DNA from: Planctomycetota bacterium
GTDB lineage: Bacteria; Planctomycetota; UBA1135; GCA-002686595
NCBI GenBank assembly: GCA_016795325.1
Contig: JAEUHY010000043.1
Coordinates: 94,174 to 158,173 of the forward strand
Direction of reading: 5' to 3'
DNA length: 64,000 bases
How positions within the stretch are numbered: the stretch's first letter is position 1; each line of letters begins with the position of its first letter. The position numbers and the translations under genes were made by a program. Below, in pieces: positions 56,642-64,000 of this stretch. Under the pieces are notes generated by a model, which saw only the letters and a program-made list of their open reading frames with translations, did no database searches and had not been told where the DNA came from.

Positions 56642-57595
56642 ATGAGTTCCTCGGAGCCCAGCGAAGCCTTCGGCGCGCGCTTCCTCCGCGCCCTGCGGGA
56701 GCACGCGGGCGGAACGCCGTTCGACTACGCCACGGCGAGGCGCATCAAGGGACTCGAGCGGGCGGCGCTGATGGAGCAACTGCGCAAGCTCACCGTCGCG
56801 GACTTCGGCACGCTCAAACGGCTCGCGACGCTGGAGGATCCCGAAGAGCTCGCCCGGGAGCTCGCGCGCTCGTGGCGCCGCACGCAGGCGAACTGGGCGC
56901 AGTGGAACCAAGCGGACAGCGCGCCGCCGCCTCAGACCGCCAAGCGCGAACGGCCGCCGAAGGCGAAGAGCAAGGCGAATCCGAACGTCGACACGTACGG
57001 CGCCAAGTTCGTGCGGGCGCTGCGCAAGGAGTGGGGCGGCACGCCGTTCGACTACGCGCTCACGCAGACGCTCAAGCAACTCGACCAACCCGAACTCGGC
57101 GAAGCGCTGGTCACGCACGCATGCGTGGACGAAGCTTCGCGCGCCGTAGCGCGCGGATGCAGCGACCCCACGGAGCTCGCCGTCAAGGTCGCCGACGCGT
57201 GGCGAGCCCGACACAACGAGGGAATCCTCGCCGGCCCCGTGCGTTTGACGGCCGATGCGTGGTCAGCCGTCGCGTCCGGAGCGGAGCAGCTCGCGGCGGC
57301 GCCCGTCGAAGGCCCCTTCGGAACGCGCTTCCTGCACGCGCTGCGGCATCACTGGGGCGAAGCAAAGTTCGACTACGCGACAACCAAGCGCATCAAGGCC
57401 ATGGAGCGCGCCGAAGTGCTCGCGGCGCTGAAGGCCAGCGGCAAGCTCGACCAACAGACGCTCGATGCAGCGGAGTTCTTCCAGAGCCCTGAGCAGCTCG
57501 CGCGGCTGGTGGCCGTTGCGTGGACGGCAGCGCGCGCGAATTCCCTCGGCGCCCTCGCGCTCGAAGCCATGTTCCGTCTGCCAAGCGTGTTCTAG
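56642..57595 (+). CDS. Protein of three copies of an unrecognised about 85-residue domain
   Basis: This is a 317-residue cytosolic protein without signal or membrane span. Three repeats start at about residues 7, 118 and 221. Shared features are Y/F-G-x-R/K-F-L/V-R/H-A-L-R, then three to five residues with G-G or G-E, F-D-Y-A, and R-I-K-G/A-x-E-R-A (in repeat 2 T-L-K-Q-L-D-Q-P), followed by an acidic helix and a tail D-P/S-x-E-L-A-x-x-V-A-x-A-W. Repeats 1 and 3 are most alike. The middle linker is rich in Lys and Pro. I do not recognise the domain. The basic F-D-Y-A-T-x-x-R-I-K core could bind nucleic acid or protein. It follows the terminator and is convergent with the haem-protein gene. Confidence 0.8.
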   Translation: MSSSEPSEAFGARFLRALREHAGGTPFDYATARRIKGLERAALMEQLRKLTVADFGTLKRLATLEDPEELARELARSWRRTQANWAQWNQADSAPPPQTAKRERPPKAKSKANPNVDTYGAKFVRALRKEWGGTPFDYALTQTLKQLDQPELGEALVTHACVDEASRAVARGCSDPTELAVKVADAWRARHNEGILAGPVRLTADAWSAVASGAEQLAAAPVEGPFGTRFLHALRHHWGEAKFDYATTKRIKAMERAEVLAALKASGKLDQQTLDAAEFFQSPEQLARLVAVAWTAARANSLGALALEAMFRLPSVF

Positions 57596-57611
57596 GCGCC
57601 GCGCGCGCGGC

Positions 57612-60600
57612 TCACTCGAGCACGCGCAACTCGAAGCGGCGGAAGCGGATCTCGGTCGCTCCACCCGAGTGCAACTGCAACGCCACGACGCCGCGGCGCG
57701 CGCCCTGCGGATCGTCGAGGTCGACGCACGGTTGGTCGTTGATCCAGGTGCGCACGCGCGAGCCACGCGCTTCGATGCGGTAGCGGTTCCAACCGTCGCG
57801 CACGACTGCGCCCTCGTGATCCTTGGCCCACAGCACGGCGCGGCCGTGCTCCTCGTAGAGCTTGCCCCACCAACCCGGGCCGATGTCGGCCTGGTAACCC
57901 GCGACTTCGCCGCCGTCGACGACGCGGCTGCGGAACTGCACGCCGGAGTTGCCCGCGTCCGCGACGAGCCGCACTTCGAATCGCAAGTCGAAGTCGCCGA
58001 GCTCGAGGCTCGACTTGAGGAACTCGTTGTGCGCGAGACCCGAGGTCTTGCCCACGATTTCGCCATCTTCCACGCGCCAGCAGTCGGCGCCGGTCCAGTT
58101 GGCGAGCGTGCGGCCGTCAAAGAACTGATGCGCCGTCGCGGGGCTCGCGCGCAGCAGGGTTTGAGTCGGGCTCTGCAGGTACGCAACGAGGTCGCGGATC
58201 TCGCTGTCGTTCAACGTCTCGAGCAAACCCTCGGGCATGGTCGAGAGTTCGCTGACGCGCAGCTGCTCGATCTCGCTGCGCGCGACGTGCACGGTCTCGT
58301 TCTCCGTGACGAGTACGACCGTCGAGTCGTTGCTGCCGCGCTCGACGCCGCTCACCAGCCGTCCCTCGTGCGTCCACACGAGCGTCGCACGGTACTCGGC
58401 GCCGATCACCGCGTTGGGGTCGAGCACGTTGGAGAGCAGGTACTCGAGGTCGGCGCGGTTGGCGCCGGTCAGGTCGGGGCCGACCGCGCCGCCGACGCCG
58501 AAGAGCGTGTGGCACTGCTGGCAGGTGCGCGCGAAGACCTCGCGACCGCGCGCGAGATCCGCCGCGTGCAGCTCGGCGCCGAGCCTCGACTTCAGCGCCT
58601 CGATGCGCGTGCGCCGCTCCGCGCCGCTCGAGCGCACGACGCCCCACACCTCGCCCAGGCGCCGCGTGAGCTCTTCGTCGCCGAGTTGTTCGAGCTTGCG
58701 CGCGAGGAACGCGCCGACATCAGCGCGCGGAATGGCGCCGGATGCGATGGCTTCGACCAACGCGCGCGCGAACGCAGCCCGTGACGACAGCGTGGCGAGC
58801 ACGTCGCGCCGTTGCGGCGCCGTGGCCTTCGGATAGATGGCAAGCAGCGCGGCCGCGTCGGAGTCAGCGCCGAAGTCCGCGAGCGCGCGGATCGCCGCTC
58901 CACGCAGCTCCTCGTCGTCCAACAAACCGCGCAGGAGCTTGGGCAACTCGCGATCGTCCAGACGCGCGAGCAACTCGAGCGCGCTCTCGCGCTGCGCTGC
59001 GTCGAGCGCACGGTCGAGCGCGTACGCACGCAGCGCGGGCGCCTGAGCCGGATCGCCGAAATGAAGCGCCACGCGCGCGCTCAGCTCGCGCACACGCGCG
59101 GCGGGGTGCGCCGCAAGCTGACTCCAGGCGCTCGCCCACGACGACGGAGCGCGCAGTCCGCGCTGCTTGTCGAGCTCGGCGGCTGTCACCTCGAGCATGC
59201 GTTCGAGCTGGGCTGCATCGGTCTCGCGGGCGAGCGCGTCGACGAGACCGCCGTGCAGGCGAGCTTCCGCCGCCGCACGCCGCACGATGAACTTCGCAAG
59301 CAGCGGAATCTGCGCCTCGCGCGCCAGCTTCAACGCGCGTGTGAGGTCCGTCGCGACCAGCGGCTCGACGCCGTACCAAAGCAGCAGCGGGATGTTGTGG
59401 TCGTCGGCGTCGTCGGCCCGGCGCGCGAGCCGTTCGGCGACACCCCAACGCGAGTCGAGCGGCAGGCGCTGCAACGCGGAGGCGAGGTACAGACGCACGA
59501 CGGGAGACGGATCGTTTTCGGCCAGACGCTCGAACTCGGCGAGCGTCTGCGGCGAAGCTTGTTTGTCCTCGAGCTCGAGCTGGATGCTCCAAGCTCGCAC
59601 GTACTCGTGCGGACTCGCCATGAAGCTGCGCGCGGTCCGTTCGTCGAAGCGGCCGGCGGCGTGCAAGGACCACAACGCACGGAGCACCTGCTGTGCGTTG
59701 GACTGGTCCAGTTGGCGCAGCGGCACGTCGAGCAGACTGGCGGCGCCGCGTTCCTGAATCTGCCGGCGCACGCATCGAACGAAGGCTTCATCGCCGCTGA
59801 ACATGCGCGCCGCGTTGTTGCTCGCCGGATCGGCCGAGGCGCTCGAGAGACGCCAGTCGACGGCACGCGCACGCTCACCGTAGCGGAGGCGGTAGATGCG
59901 GCCGTTGGTGCGATCCCAGCGCTCGTTCTCGGTCCAGTGGCAGGCCTGCTTGTCGTACCAATCGATGAAGTAGAGCGCGCCGTCCGGTCCCTGTTTGAAA
60001 TTGATGGCGCGGAACCAACGGTCGTTCGCGACGAGCAGGTCGTCCGCATGCTTGCCGACGAAGCCCGAGCCTTTGCGCTCGACGCGGTCGTGGTTGATGC
60101 GGTTGCCGTGCACGTTGCCGAAGAAAAGCCCGCCGCGGTATTCCGCTGGCCAGCTCTCGCCGCTGTAGATCGCCAATCCGCAGTGCGCGTGACCGCCACC
60201 CGCCGAGTCGGAGCGCAGATTGCCGCCGTGAGGATCGCCGCCGACGTAGTGACGATGGTCGGCGATGGTCTTCAGGTCGCTGAAGACGTACTTGTCGAAG
60301 TGCTCGCCCGCCTGGCGCTCGTAGCGGCCGCCTTGGATCACGTGAAAGAGGTGCGGAATCACACACGCGGTGATGAACGCTTGTCCGTTCGCGTCGAAAT
60401 CGATGCCCCAAGGGTTCGACGTGCCCCACGCGAAGACTTCGAACTCATGGCGCTGCGGGTGATAGCGCCAAACACCCGCGTTGAGCTTGACGCGCTCGGC
60501 CTCCGGCGCGCCGGGCTTGCCGACGTTCGAGTACGTGAACACGCCGTGGCAGCCGTAGAGCCAACCGTCGGGCCCCCACGTGAACGCGTTGAGGGTCTCG

Positions 60601-62744
60601 TGCGTGTCTTCGTAGCCCCAACCGTCGAGCAGCACCTTCGGCGCTCCGTCGGGGACCAAATCTCCATCGGCATCGGGGATGAAAAGCAGGTAGGGCGCCG
60701 CGCCGACCCACACACCGCCGAAGCCGACCTCGAGACCGCTGACGAGATTCAGTCCGCTAGCGAACACCGTGCGCTTTTCGAATGCGCCATCGCCGTCTGT
60801 GTCCTCGAACACGACGATGTCGTCAGGCCCTTTGTCGCCCGCGACGCGATTGGGGTAGGCGAAAGCCTCGGCGACCCACAGTCGACCGTGATCATCGAAA
60901 GTGAACGCGATCGGTTGATGAACGTCGGGCTCGGCGGCTACGAGATCGACGTGGAATCCAGGCGGCGCGCTCATCGCTGCGCGAGCTTCGTCGGGCCGCA
61001 GTCCGGCGTGTTCGACGCGATCGGGCGGGAAGATCTGCGGGATCTTCGGGTCGCGCGCGAAATCGGGCTTCGTGCGATGGAACTGGAAGTCGTCGAAGTT
61101 GATGTGGCCCCAGTGGCCGGCCTGCTTGTCGACGATGCGGATGCGAATTCGGGCGCCGACTTCGGTGCGTAGATCCGCGACGACGCGCTGCATGCTCTCG
61201 AAGTTTGCGCCTGACGTGGTGAACAACTTGCGGCCGTCGCTCGCGGACAGGATCTCCACGCAGGTCGTGTCGTGGCCGCCGCCGCCGACCAGGAAGCTCG
61301 CGAACGGCGCGGTGACCTCGAAGGGGTCTGAGGTCAGCGTGCCCTTCGCATCGTCGCCGAGCTTCTCGTAGCCGCCGATCCAGTATGCGCCCGCGTGGCG
61401 GCTCGGCTCGCGCCCGCGCACCGCAACCGTGTCGCCGCGCACCGGCTGGCCCACGAACGCGTCGCCCTCGAGCATCCAGCCGCGCAGATCGCCCGACTCG
61501 AAGTCGAAGGTCGGCGGACCGCTCGCGCCGATGCGCGGCTTCACGCCTTGCACGAGCGCGAACACGCCGCGCTTGTTGCCCACCACGATGTCGGGCTTGC
61601 CGTCGCCGCTGATGTCGCCCGCGACCACTTGCACGCCGACGCCGCAATCTTCGCTCGCCAAGTGCGGAATGAACTCCGCGCCCTCTGCGCTGCGGCGCAG
61701 CTCGAACCAGTACGTGACCGAATTCGAGCCCGGCTGTGGATCGCCCTGCGGTCCGTGCGACCACCAGCGTTTGCCCGTCACGATGTCGCGCAGCCCATCG
61801 CCGTTGATGTCGACGAGGTCCAGCGCGTGCAGCTCGCAGAAGCAGACACCGTGCGCGTTGCCCGCGGGCTCTTCGTCCATGATGCGGTGTTCGCGGAACG
61901 TGATTGCGCCGCTGTCGCGCACGTGCTCGAACCACGACAAGCCGAAGTGATGCGCCGCGAGCGCAGTGATCACGTCGTTGTCTCCGTCGCCGTCGACGTC
62001 GTAGGCGAACATCTGCGCGCCGCCCTCGCGCTCGGAGAACTTGAACTCGTGGAAGCGCCAGGGCGCGTCGCTCAGTTGCGCGGGCTGCTCGAACCAACCT
62101 TCGCGCCACAGCACGTCGGCGCGCCCGTCGCCGCTTACGTCGCCGACGCCCAGGCCGTGCGTGAACGCGCCGATGCGGAACGGAGTCGAGAGCGCGTTGA
62201 ACTTCCACGGCGCGCGCGGATCGGCAAGCGGCGAAGCCCAGCCGAACTGACCTGCGGCGTGGAAGACGAGCTCGCGCTTTCCGTCGCCGGTGAGGTCGAC
62301 GAAGGCCGGCGACTCGTTGTCGACGCTCGGATGAACGGGAAAGCGCTCCCAGTGCGAGGCGCCGCGCGTCGCATCGCTCAGCGGGTTGCGCAGCCAGAAG
62401 GCTTCCTTGCCCGGGAAGCCCACGACCAGCACATCGAGCCATCCGTCGGCGTCGAAGTCTTCGCACCAAGCGAAGAAGTTGTCCGAATACGCGAGCGGGT
62501 CGAAGGACTTGGGCTCGTAGAGCTCGTGACGCGTCTTCCAATCCGGGCCGGCGTACCAGTACGGACCAGCGACGATGTCTGCCGCACCATCGCGATTGAG
62601 GTCGCCGAAGTTGGCGCCCTCGCACGTGAAGTCGCTCGAGAGCTGACTGCGCTCGAACTCGAGCTGTTCTTGGGCATGCGCCGCGTTCGCCAGCAACACG
62701 GCCAGCGACAGGTGTCGCGCGAGGTCGTTTCGTGCCGTGGTCAT
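57612..62744 (-). CDS. PVC-type CxxCH haem protein with FG-GAP, dehydrogenase-like, HEAT and DUF1080 modules
   Basis: This is a 1710-residue exported protein (signal in R-H-L-S-L-A-V-L-L-A-N-A-A-H-A). Order: FG-GAP repeats (about 25-420, D-L-N-R-D-G, D-V-D-G-D-G); a lectin-like domain (about 425-580, W-M-L-E-G-D-A-F-V-G-Q-P); a PVC membrane-bound dehydrogenase-like propeller (about 590-960, G-F-H-V-D-L-V-A-A-E-P, G-R-L-W-V-A-E, D-P-H-G-G-N, Y-F-I-D-W-Y-D); HEAT-like repeats (about 980-1390); a class I cytochrome c domain with C1408-Q-Q-C1411-H1412 and a later Met; and a C-terminal 3-keto-disaccharide hydrolase/DUF1080 domain (about 1555-1710). It probably oxidises or cleaves sugars outside the cytosol, passing electrons through its haem. 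Confidence 0.93.
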   Translation of the reverse strand: MTTARNDLARHLSLAVLLANAAHAQEQLEFERSQLSSDFTCEGANFGDLNRDGAADIVAGPYWYAGPDWKTRHELYEPKSFDPLAYSDNFFAWCEDFDADGWLDVLVVGFPGKEAFWLRNPLSDATRGASHWERFPVHPSVDNESPAFVDLTGDGKRELVFHAAGQFGWASPLADPRAPWKFNALSTPFRIGAFTHGLGVGDVSGDGRADVLWREGWFEQPAQLSDAPWRFHEFKFSEREGGAQMFAYDVDGDGDNDVITALAAHHFGLSWFEHVRDSGAITFREHRIMDEEPAGNAHGVCFCELHALDLVDINGDGLRDIVTGKRWWSHGPQGDPQPGSNSVTYWFELRRSAEGAEFIPHLASEDCGVGVQVVAGDISGDGKPDIVVGNKRGVFALVQGVKPRIGASGPPTFDFESGDLRGWMLEGDAFVGQPVRGDTVAVRGREPSRHAGAYWIGGYEKLGDDAKGTLTSDPFEVTAPFASFLVGGGGHDTTCVEILSASDGRKLFTTSGANFESMQRVVADLRTEVGARIRIRIVDKQAGHWGHINFDDFQFHRTKPDFARDPKIPQIFPPDRVEHAGLRPDEARAAMSAPPGFHVDLVAAEPDVHQPIAFTFDDHGRLWVAEAFAYPNRVAGDKGPDDIVVFEDTDGDGAFEKRTVFASGLNLVSGLEVGFGGVWVGAAPYLLFIPDADGDLVPDGAPKVLLDGWGYEDTHETLNAFTWGPDGWLYGCHGVFTYSNVGKPGAPEAERVKLNAGVWRYHPQRHEFEVFAWGTSNPWGIDFDANGQAFITACVIPHLFHVIQGGRYERQAGEHFDKYVFSDLKTIADHRHYVGGDPHGGNLRSDSAGGGHAHCGLAIYSGESWPAEYRGGLFFGNVHGNRINHDRVERKGSGFVGKHADDLLVANDRWFRAINFKQGPDGALYFIDWYDKQACHWTENERWDRTNGRIYRLRYGERARAVDWRLSSASADPASNNAARMFSGDEAFVRCVRRQIQERGAASLLDVPLRQLDQSNAQQVLRALWSLHAAGRFDERTARSFMASPHEYVRAWSIQLELEDKQASPQTLAEFERLAENDPSPVVRLYLASALQRLPLDSRWGVAERLARRADDADDHNIPLLLWYGVEPLVATDLTRALKLAREAQIPLLAKFIVRRAAAEARLHGGLVDALARETDAAQLERMLEVTAAELDKQRGLRAPSSWASAWSQLAAHPAARVRELSARVALHFGDPAQAPALRAYALDRALDAAQRESALELLARLDDRELPKLLRGLLDDEELRGAAIRALADFGADSDAAALLAIYPKATAPQRRDVLATLSSRAAFARALVEAIASGAIPRADVGAFLARKLEQLGDEELTRRLGEVWGVVRSSGAERRTRIEALKSRLGAELHAADLARGREVFARTCQQCHTLFGVGGAVGPDLTGANRADLEYLLSNVLDPNAVIGAEYRATLVWTHEGRLVSGVERGSNDSTVVLVTENETVHVARSEIEQLRVSELSTMPEGLLETLNDSEIRDLVAYLQSPTQTLLRASPATAHQFFDGRTLANWTGADCWRVEDGEIVGKTSGLAHNEFLKSSLELGDFDLRFEVRLVADAGNSGVQFRSRVVDGGEVAGYQADIGPGWWGKLYEEHGRAVLWAKDHEGAVVRDGWNRYRIEARGSRVRTWINDQPCVDLDDPQGARRGVVALQLHSGGATEIRFRRFELRVLE

Positions 62745-62774
62745 CGTCTGACTCCTGCGCGCGCGGCGCGCGGT

Positions 62775-63083
62775 TCAACTCTCGAAATCGAACGCCACGA
62801 CGCCGTCGAGTCCGCCGTCCAAACACCCGAGCACCGCGGCCTTCACCTTTTCGTGCTCGGGGTGCCACAGGTACGTGTCGCGCGACGCCGCGTTGTCGAA
62901 CGTCATCGTGAAGCCGTGCGTGAACCCCTTGTTGAGGCCCTCGGGCGACGAGTACGGCCCGTGGTGGTAGCTCTTCAGCCCCGGGATGTGCGCCTTCATG
63001 CTCCCGATCTGGGCGAAGACTTCCTTGACGCGTTCGGTCGTGATGTCGCGGCGGAGTTTGAGCAGGACGACGTGGTGAATCAT
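62775..63083 (-). CDS. Dabb (stress-responsive A/B barrel) domain protein
   Basis: This is a 102-residue protein. M-I-H-H-V-V-L-L-K-L-R begins the ferredoxin-like dimeric barrel. The conserved P-G-L-K-S-Y-H-H-G, F-T-H-G-F-T-M-T-F-D-N and Y-L-W-H-P-E-H-E-K-V segments are present. Members dimerise and act in stress response or as small cyclase-like enzymes; in planctomycetes they are often next to DUF1080 proteins, as here. It starts at ATG 63083, six bases from the edge of palindrome copy 3, which occupies the gap after the ABC gene. Expression with the haem protein is likely. Confidence 0.9.
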   Translation of the reverse strand: MIHHVVLLKLRRDITTERVKEVFAQIGSMKAHIPGLKSYHHGPYSSPEGLNKGFTHGFTMTFDNAASRDTYLWHPEHEKVKAAVLGCLDGGLDGVVAFDFES

Positions 63084-63088
63084 GGTCG

Positions 63089-63185
63089 GATGGTTGTACG
63101 GTGCCAGAGCAATTTGCACCACGCCTCCGGTGCGCGAGGCGCACCGGAGGCGTGGTGCAAATTGCTCTGGCACCGTACAACCATC
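63089..63185. repeat. Palindromic repeat element, copy 3
   Basis: This is a 97 bp palindrome with ends GATGGTTGTAC and GTACAACCATC. Relative to copy 1 it differs at four stem positions in the inner half, and each difference is matched in the other arm, so the hairpin stays perfect. It lies between two minus-strand genes and its right end includes bases of the stop codon of the ABC ATPase gene (63184-63186). Confidence 0.9.
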
Positions 63186-64000
63186 ACCGCGGCCAAACGA
63201 GGCAGTGCTCGGCCGCGACGGTCGGACGCACGCGTTGGTGGACCGCCACGTCAACACTCGATGGAACGGCAGCGTGCACGGTGGCCCCGCCCCAGCGCAG
63301 CACGACGACCTGCTGCGGACCGAGGTGCTCGACGAGCTCGACCACCGCATCGCTCGATCCGCCTTCGAGTCGAACGTGCTCCGGACGGAAACCGAGCAGC
63401 GCTTCGCGCGGTGCGTCGCCCGCAGCGGAGCAACACGGCTCGCCGCTGGGCAAGCGCCAGCCCGCCTCGTCGCGTCGCACCTCGATCAAGTTAATCGGCG
63501 GCGAACCGAGCTGACGCGCCACGAGCGGGGAAACAGGCCGCAGGTACACCGTGCGCGGCGTGTCGAGCTGCAGGATGCGGCCGTGCGAGAGCACGGCGAC
63601 TCGGTCGGCCATCGAGAGCGCCTCGGCCGCGTCGTGCGTGACCCACAGCACGGGCGTCTCCAGGCGTCGCGCCAGCTCGCGCAGTTCGACCCGCAGCTCT
63701 TCGCGCAGCTTCGCGTCGAGGTTGGTGAGCGGCTCGTCCATCAGGAACAGCCGCGGCCGCCGCACGATCGCGCGACCGATCGCGACGCGTTGCATCTCGC
63801 CGCCGGAAAGCTGGCGCGCCGGGCGCTCGAGCAGGCGCTCGATGCGCAGCAACTGGGCGGCCCAGCGCACACGTTCGTCGACCTCCGCCGCAGCGAGCCG
63901 CCGCCCCGGCGCGAGCAGCGGAAAAGCGAGGTTCTCGCGCACGGTCTTGCTCGGATAGAGCGAGAAGTTCTGGAACACGAGCGCGACGTCGCGTTCGGCC
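63184..64000 (-). CDS. ABC transporter ATP-binding protein, sugar-type (start outside window)
   Basis: The gene is cut by the right edge; 272 codons are present. Visible parts are the Q-loop V-F-Q-N-F-S-L-Y-P, the ABC signature L-S-G-G-E-M-Q-R-V-A-I-G-R-A-I, Walker B L-F-L-M-D-E-P-L-T-N-L-D, and the H-loop W-V-T-H-D-A-A-E-A-L. The C-terminal domain (last about 95 residues) is a TOBE/MOP-type barrel with L-L-G-F-R-P-E-H-V as in MalK/UgpC/MsmX. It powers import of sugars or glycerol phosphates, with permeases expected beyond 64 kb. The usual V/T-x-L-P is T-V-Y-L-R-P here. Walker A is outside the window. Confidence 0.92.
   Translation of the reverse strand, partial: AERDVALVFQNFSLYPSKTVRENLAFPLLAPGRRLAAAEVDERVRWAAQLLRIERLLERPARQLSGGEMQRVAIGRAIVRRPRLFLMDEPLTNLDAKLREELRVELRELARRLETPVLWVTHDAAEALSMADRVAVLSHGRILQLDTPRTVYLRPVSPLVARQLGSPPINLIEVRRDEAGWRLPSGEPCCSAAGDAPREALLGFRPEHVRLEGGSSDAVVELVEHLGPQQVVVLRWGGATVHAAVPSSVDVAVHQRVRPTVAAEHCLVWPR

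Overview
The window is very GC-rich bacterial DNA with dense, mostly short operons. Its gene content points to a member of the Planctomycetota. Supporting signs are a TIGR02999-type ECF sigma factor next to a Ser/Thr kinase with TPR repeats, a PVC-type CxxCH haem protein with FG-GAP, HEAT and DUF1080 modules, a squalene-cyclase-like repeat protein with a TonB-like N-terminus, HAF-repeat and P-domain secreted proteins, and several secreted proteins sharing Cys-containing C-terminal domains. This assignment is inferred from gene families only. No rRNA, tRNA or CRISPR was recognised.

Layout. 0-4 kb: a start-truncated secreted gene on the left edge, then a tightly packed operon of SGNH hydrolase, pheophorbide-oxygenase-like Rieske protein, a 45-residue small protein and a SAM methyltransferase. 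3.8-8.3 kb: ECF sigma factor plus giant TPR kinase. 8.6-16.6 kb: PDZ/alpha-beta hydrolase, Old Yellow Enzyme, degenerate peptidase-like protein, second Ser/Thr kinase, DoxX-like protein. 16.7-19.7 kb: a primary-type sigma-70 with a strong terminator, a structured intergenic region, and acyl-CoA dehydrogenase. 19.8-23.2 kb: a fusion of HEAT-like repeats, a two-domain ClpB-like AAA+ unit and a release-factor-2-like domain without GGQ. 23.4-29.5 kb: large secreted protein, methyltransferase plus lipoprotein, dNTPase.

29.5-32.1 kb is an accessory stretch with a secreted-gene remnant, two unrecognised genes and an Imm50-like immunity gene. 32.4-38.5 kb: secreted X-Pro-type hydrolase, then a transaldolase/6-phosphogluconate dehydrogenase fusion followed at once by zwf; 6-phosphogluconolactonase lies separately at 43.6 kb, so the oxidative pentose phosphate steps are all present. 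38.7-45.4 kb: DUF3750 lipoprotein, HAF protein, a frameshifted ECF sigma pseudogene, TerB-like protein, FG-GAP lipoprotein, pgl, small membrane protein, RNase III. Two copies of a near-perfect 93-97 bp palindrome lie here and a third at 63.1 kb.

45.7-54.7 kb: four-P-domain secreted protein, Mfd, a secreted gene and a gluzincin gene that are one reading frame interrupted by a single TAG, and a SurA/parvulin-like chaperone. 54.9-64 kb: TonB-like/prenyltransferase-repeat protein with terminator, a protein of three copies of an unrecognised domain, the 1710-residue PVC haem protein, a Dabb protein and an ABC ATPase cut by the right edge.

The most novel-looking items are the AAA+/GGQ-less RF2 fusion, the compensated palindromes, the Rieske-small protein-methyltransferase operon and the triplicated domain.
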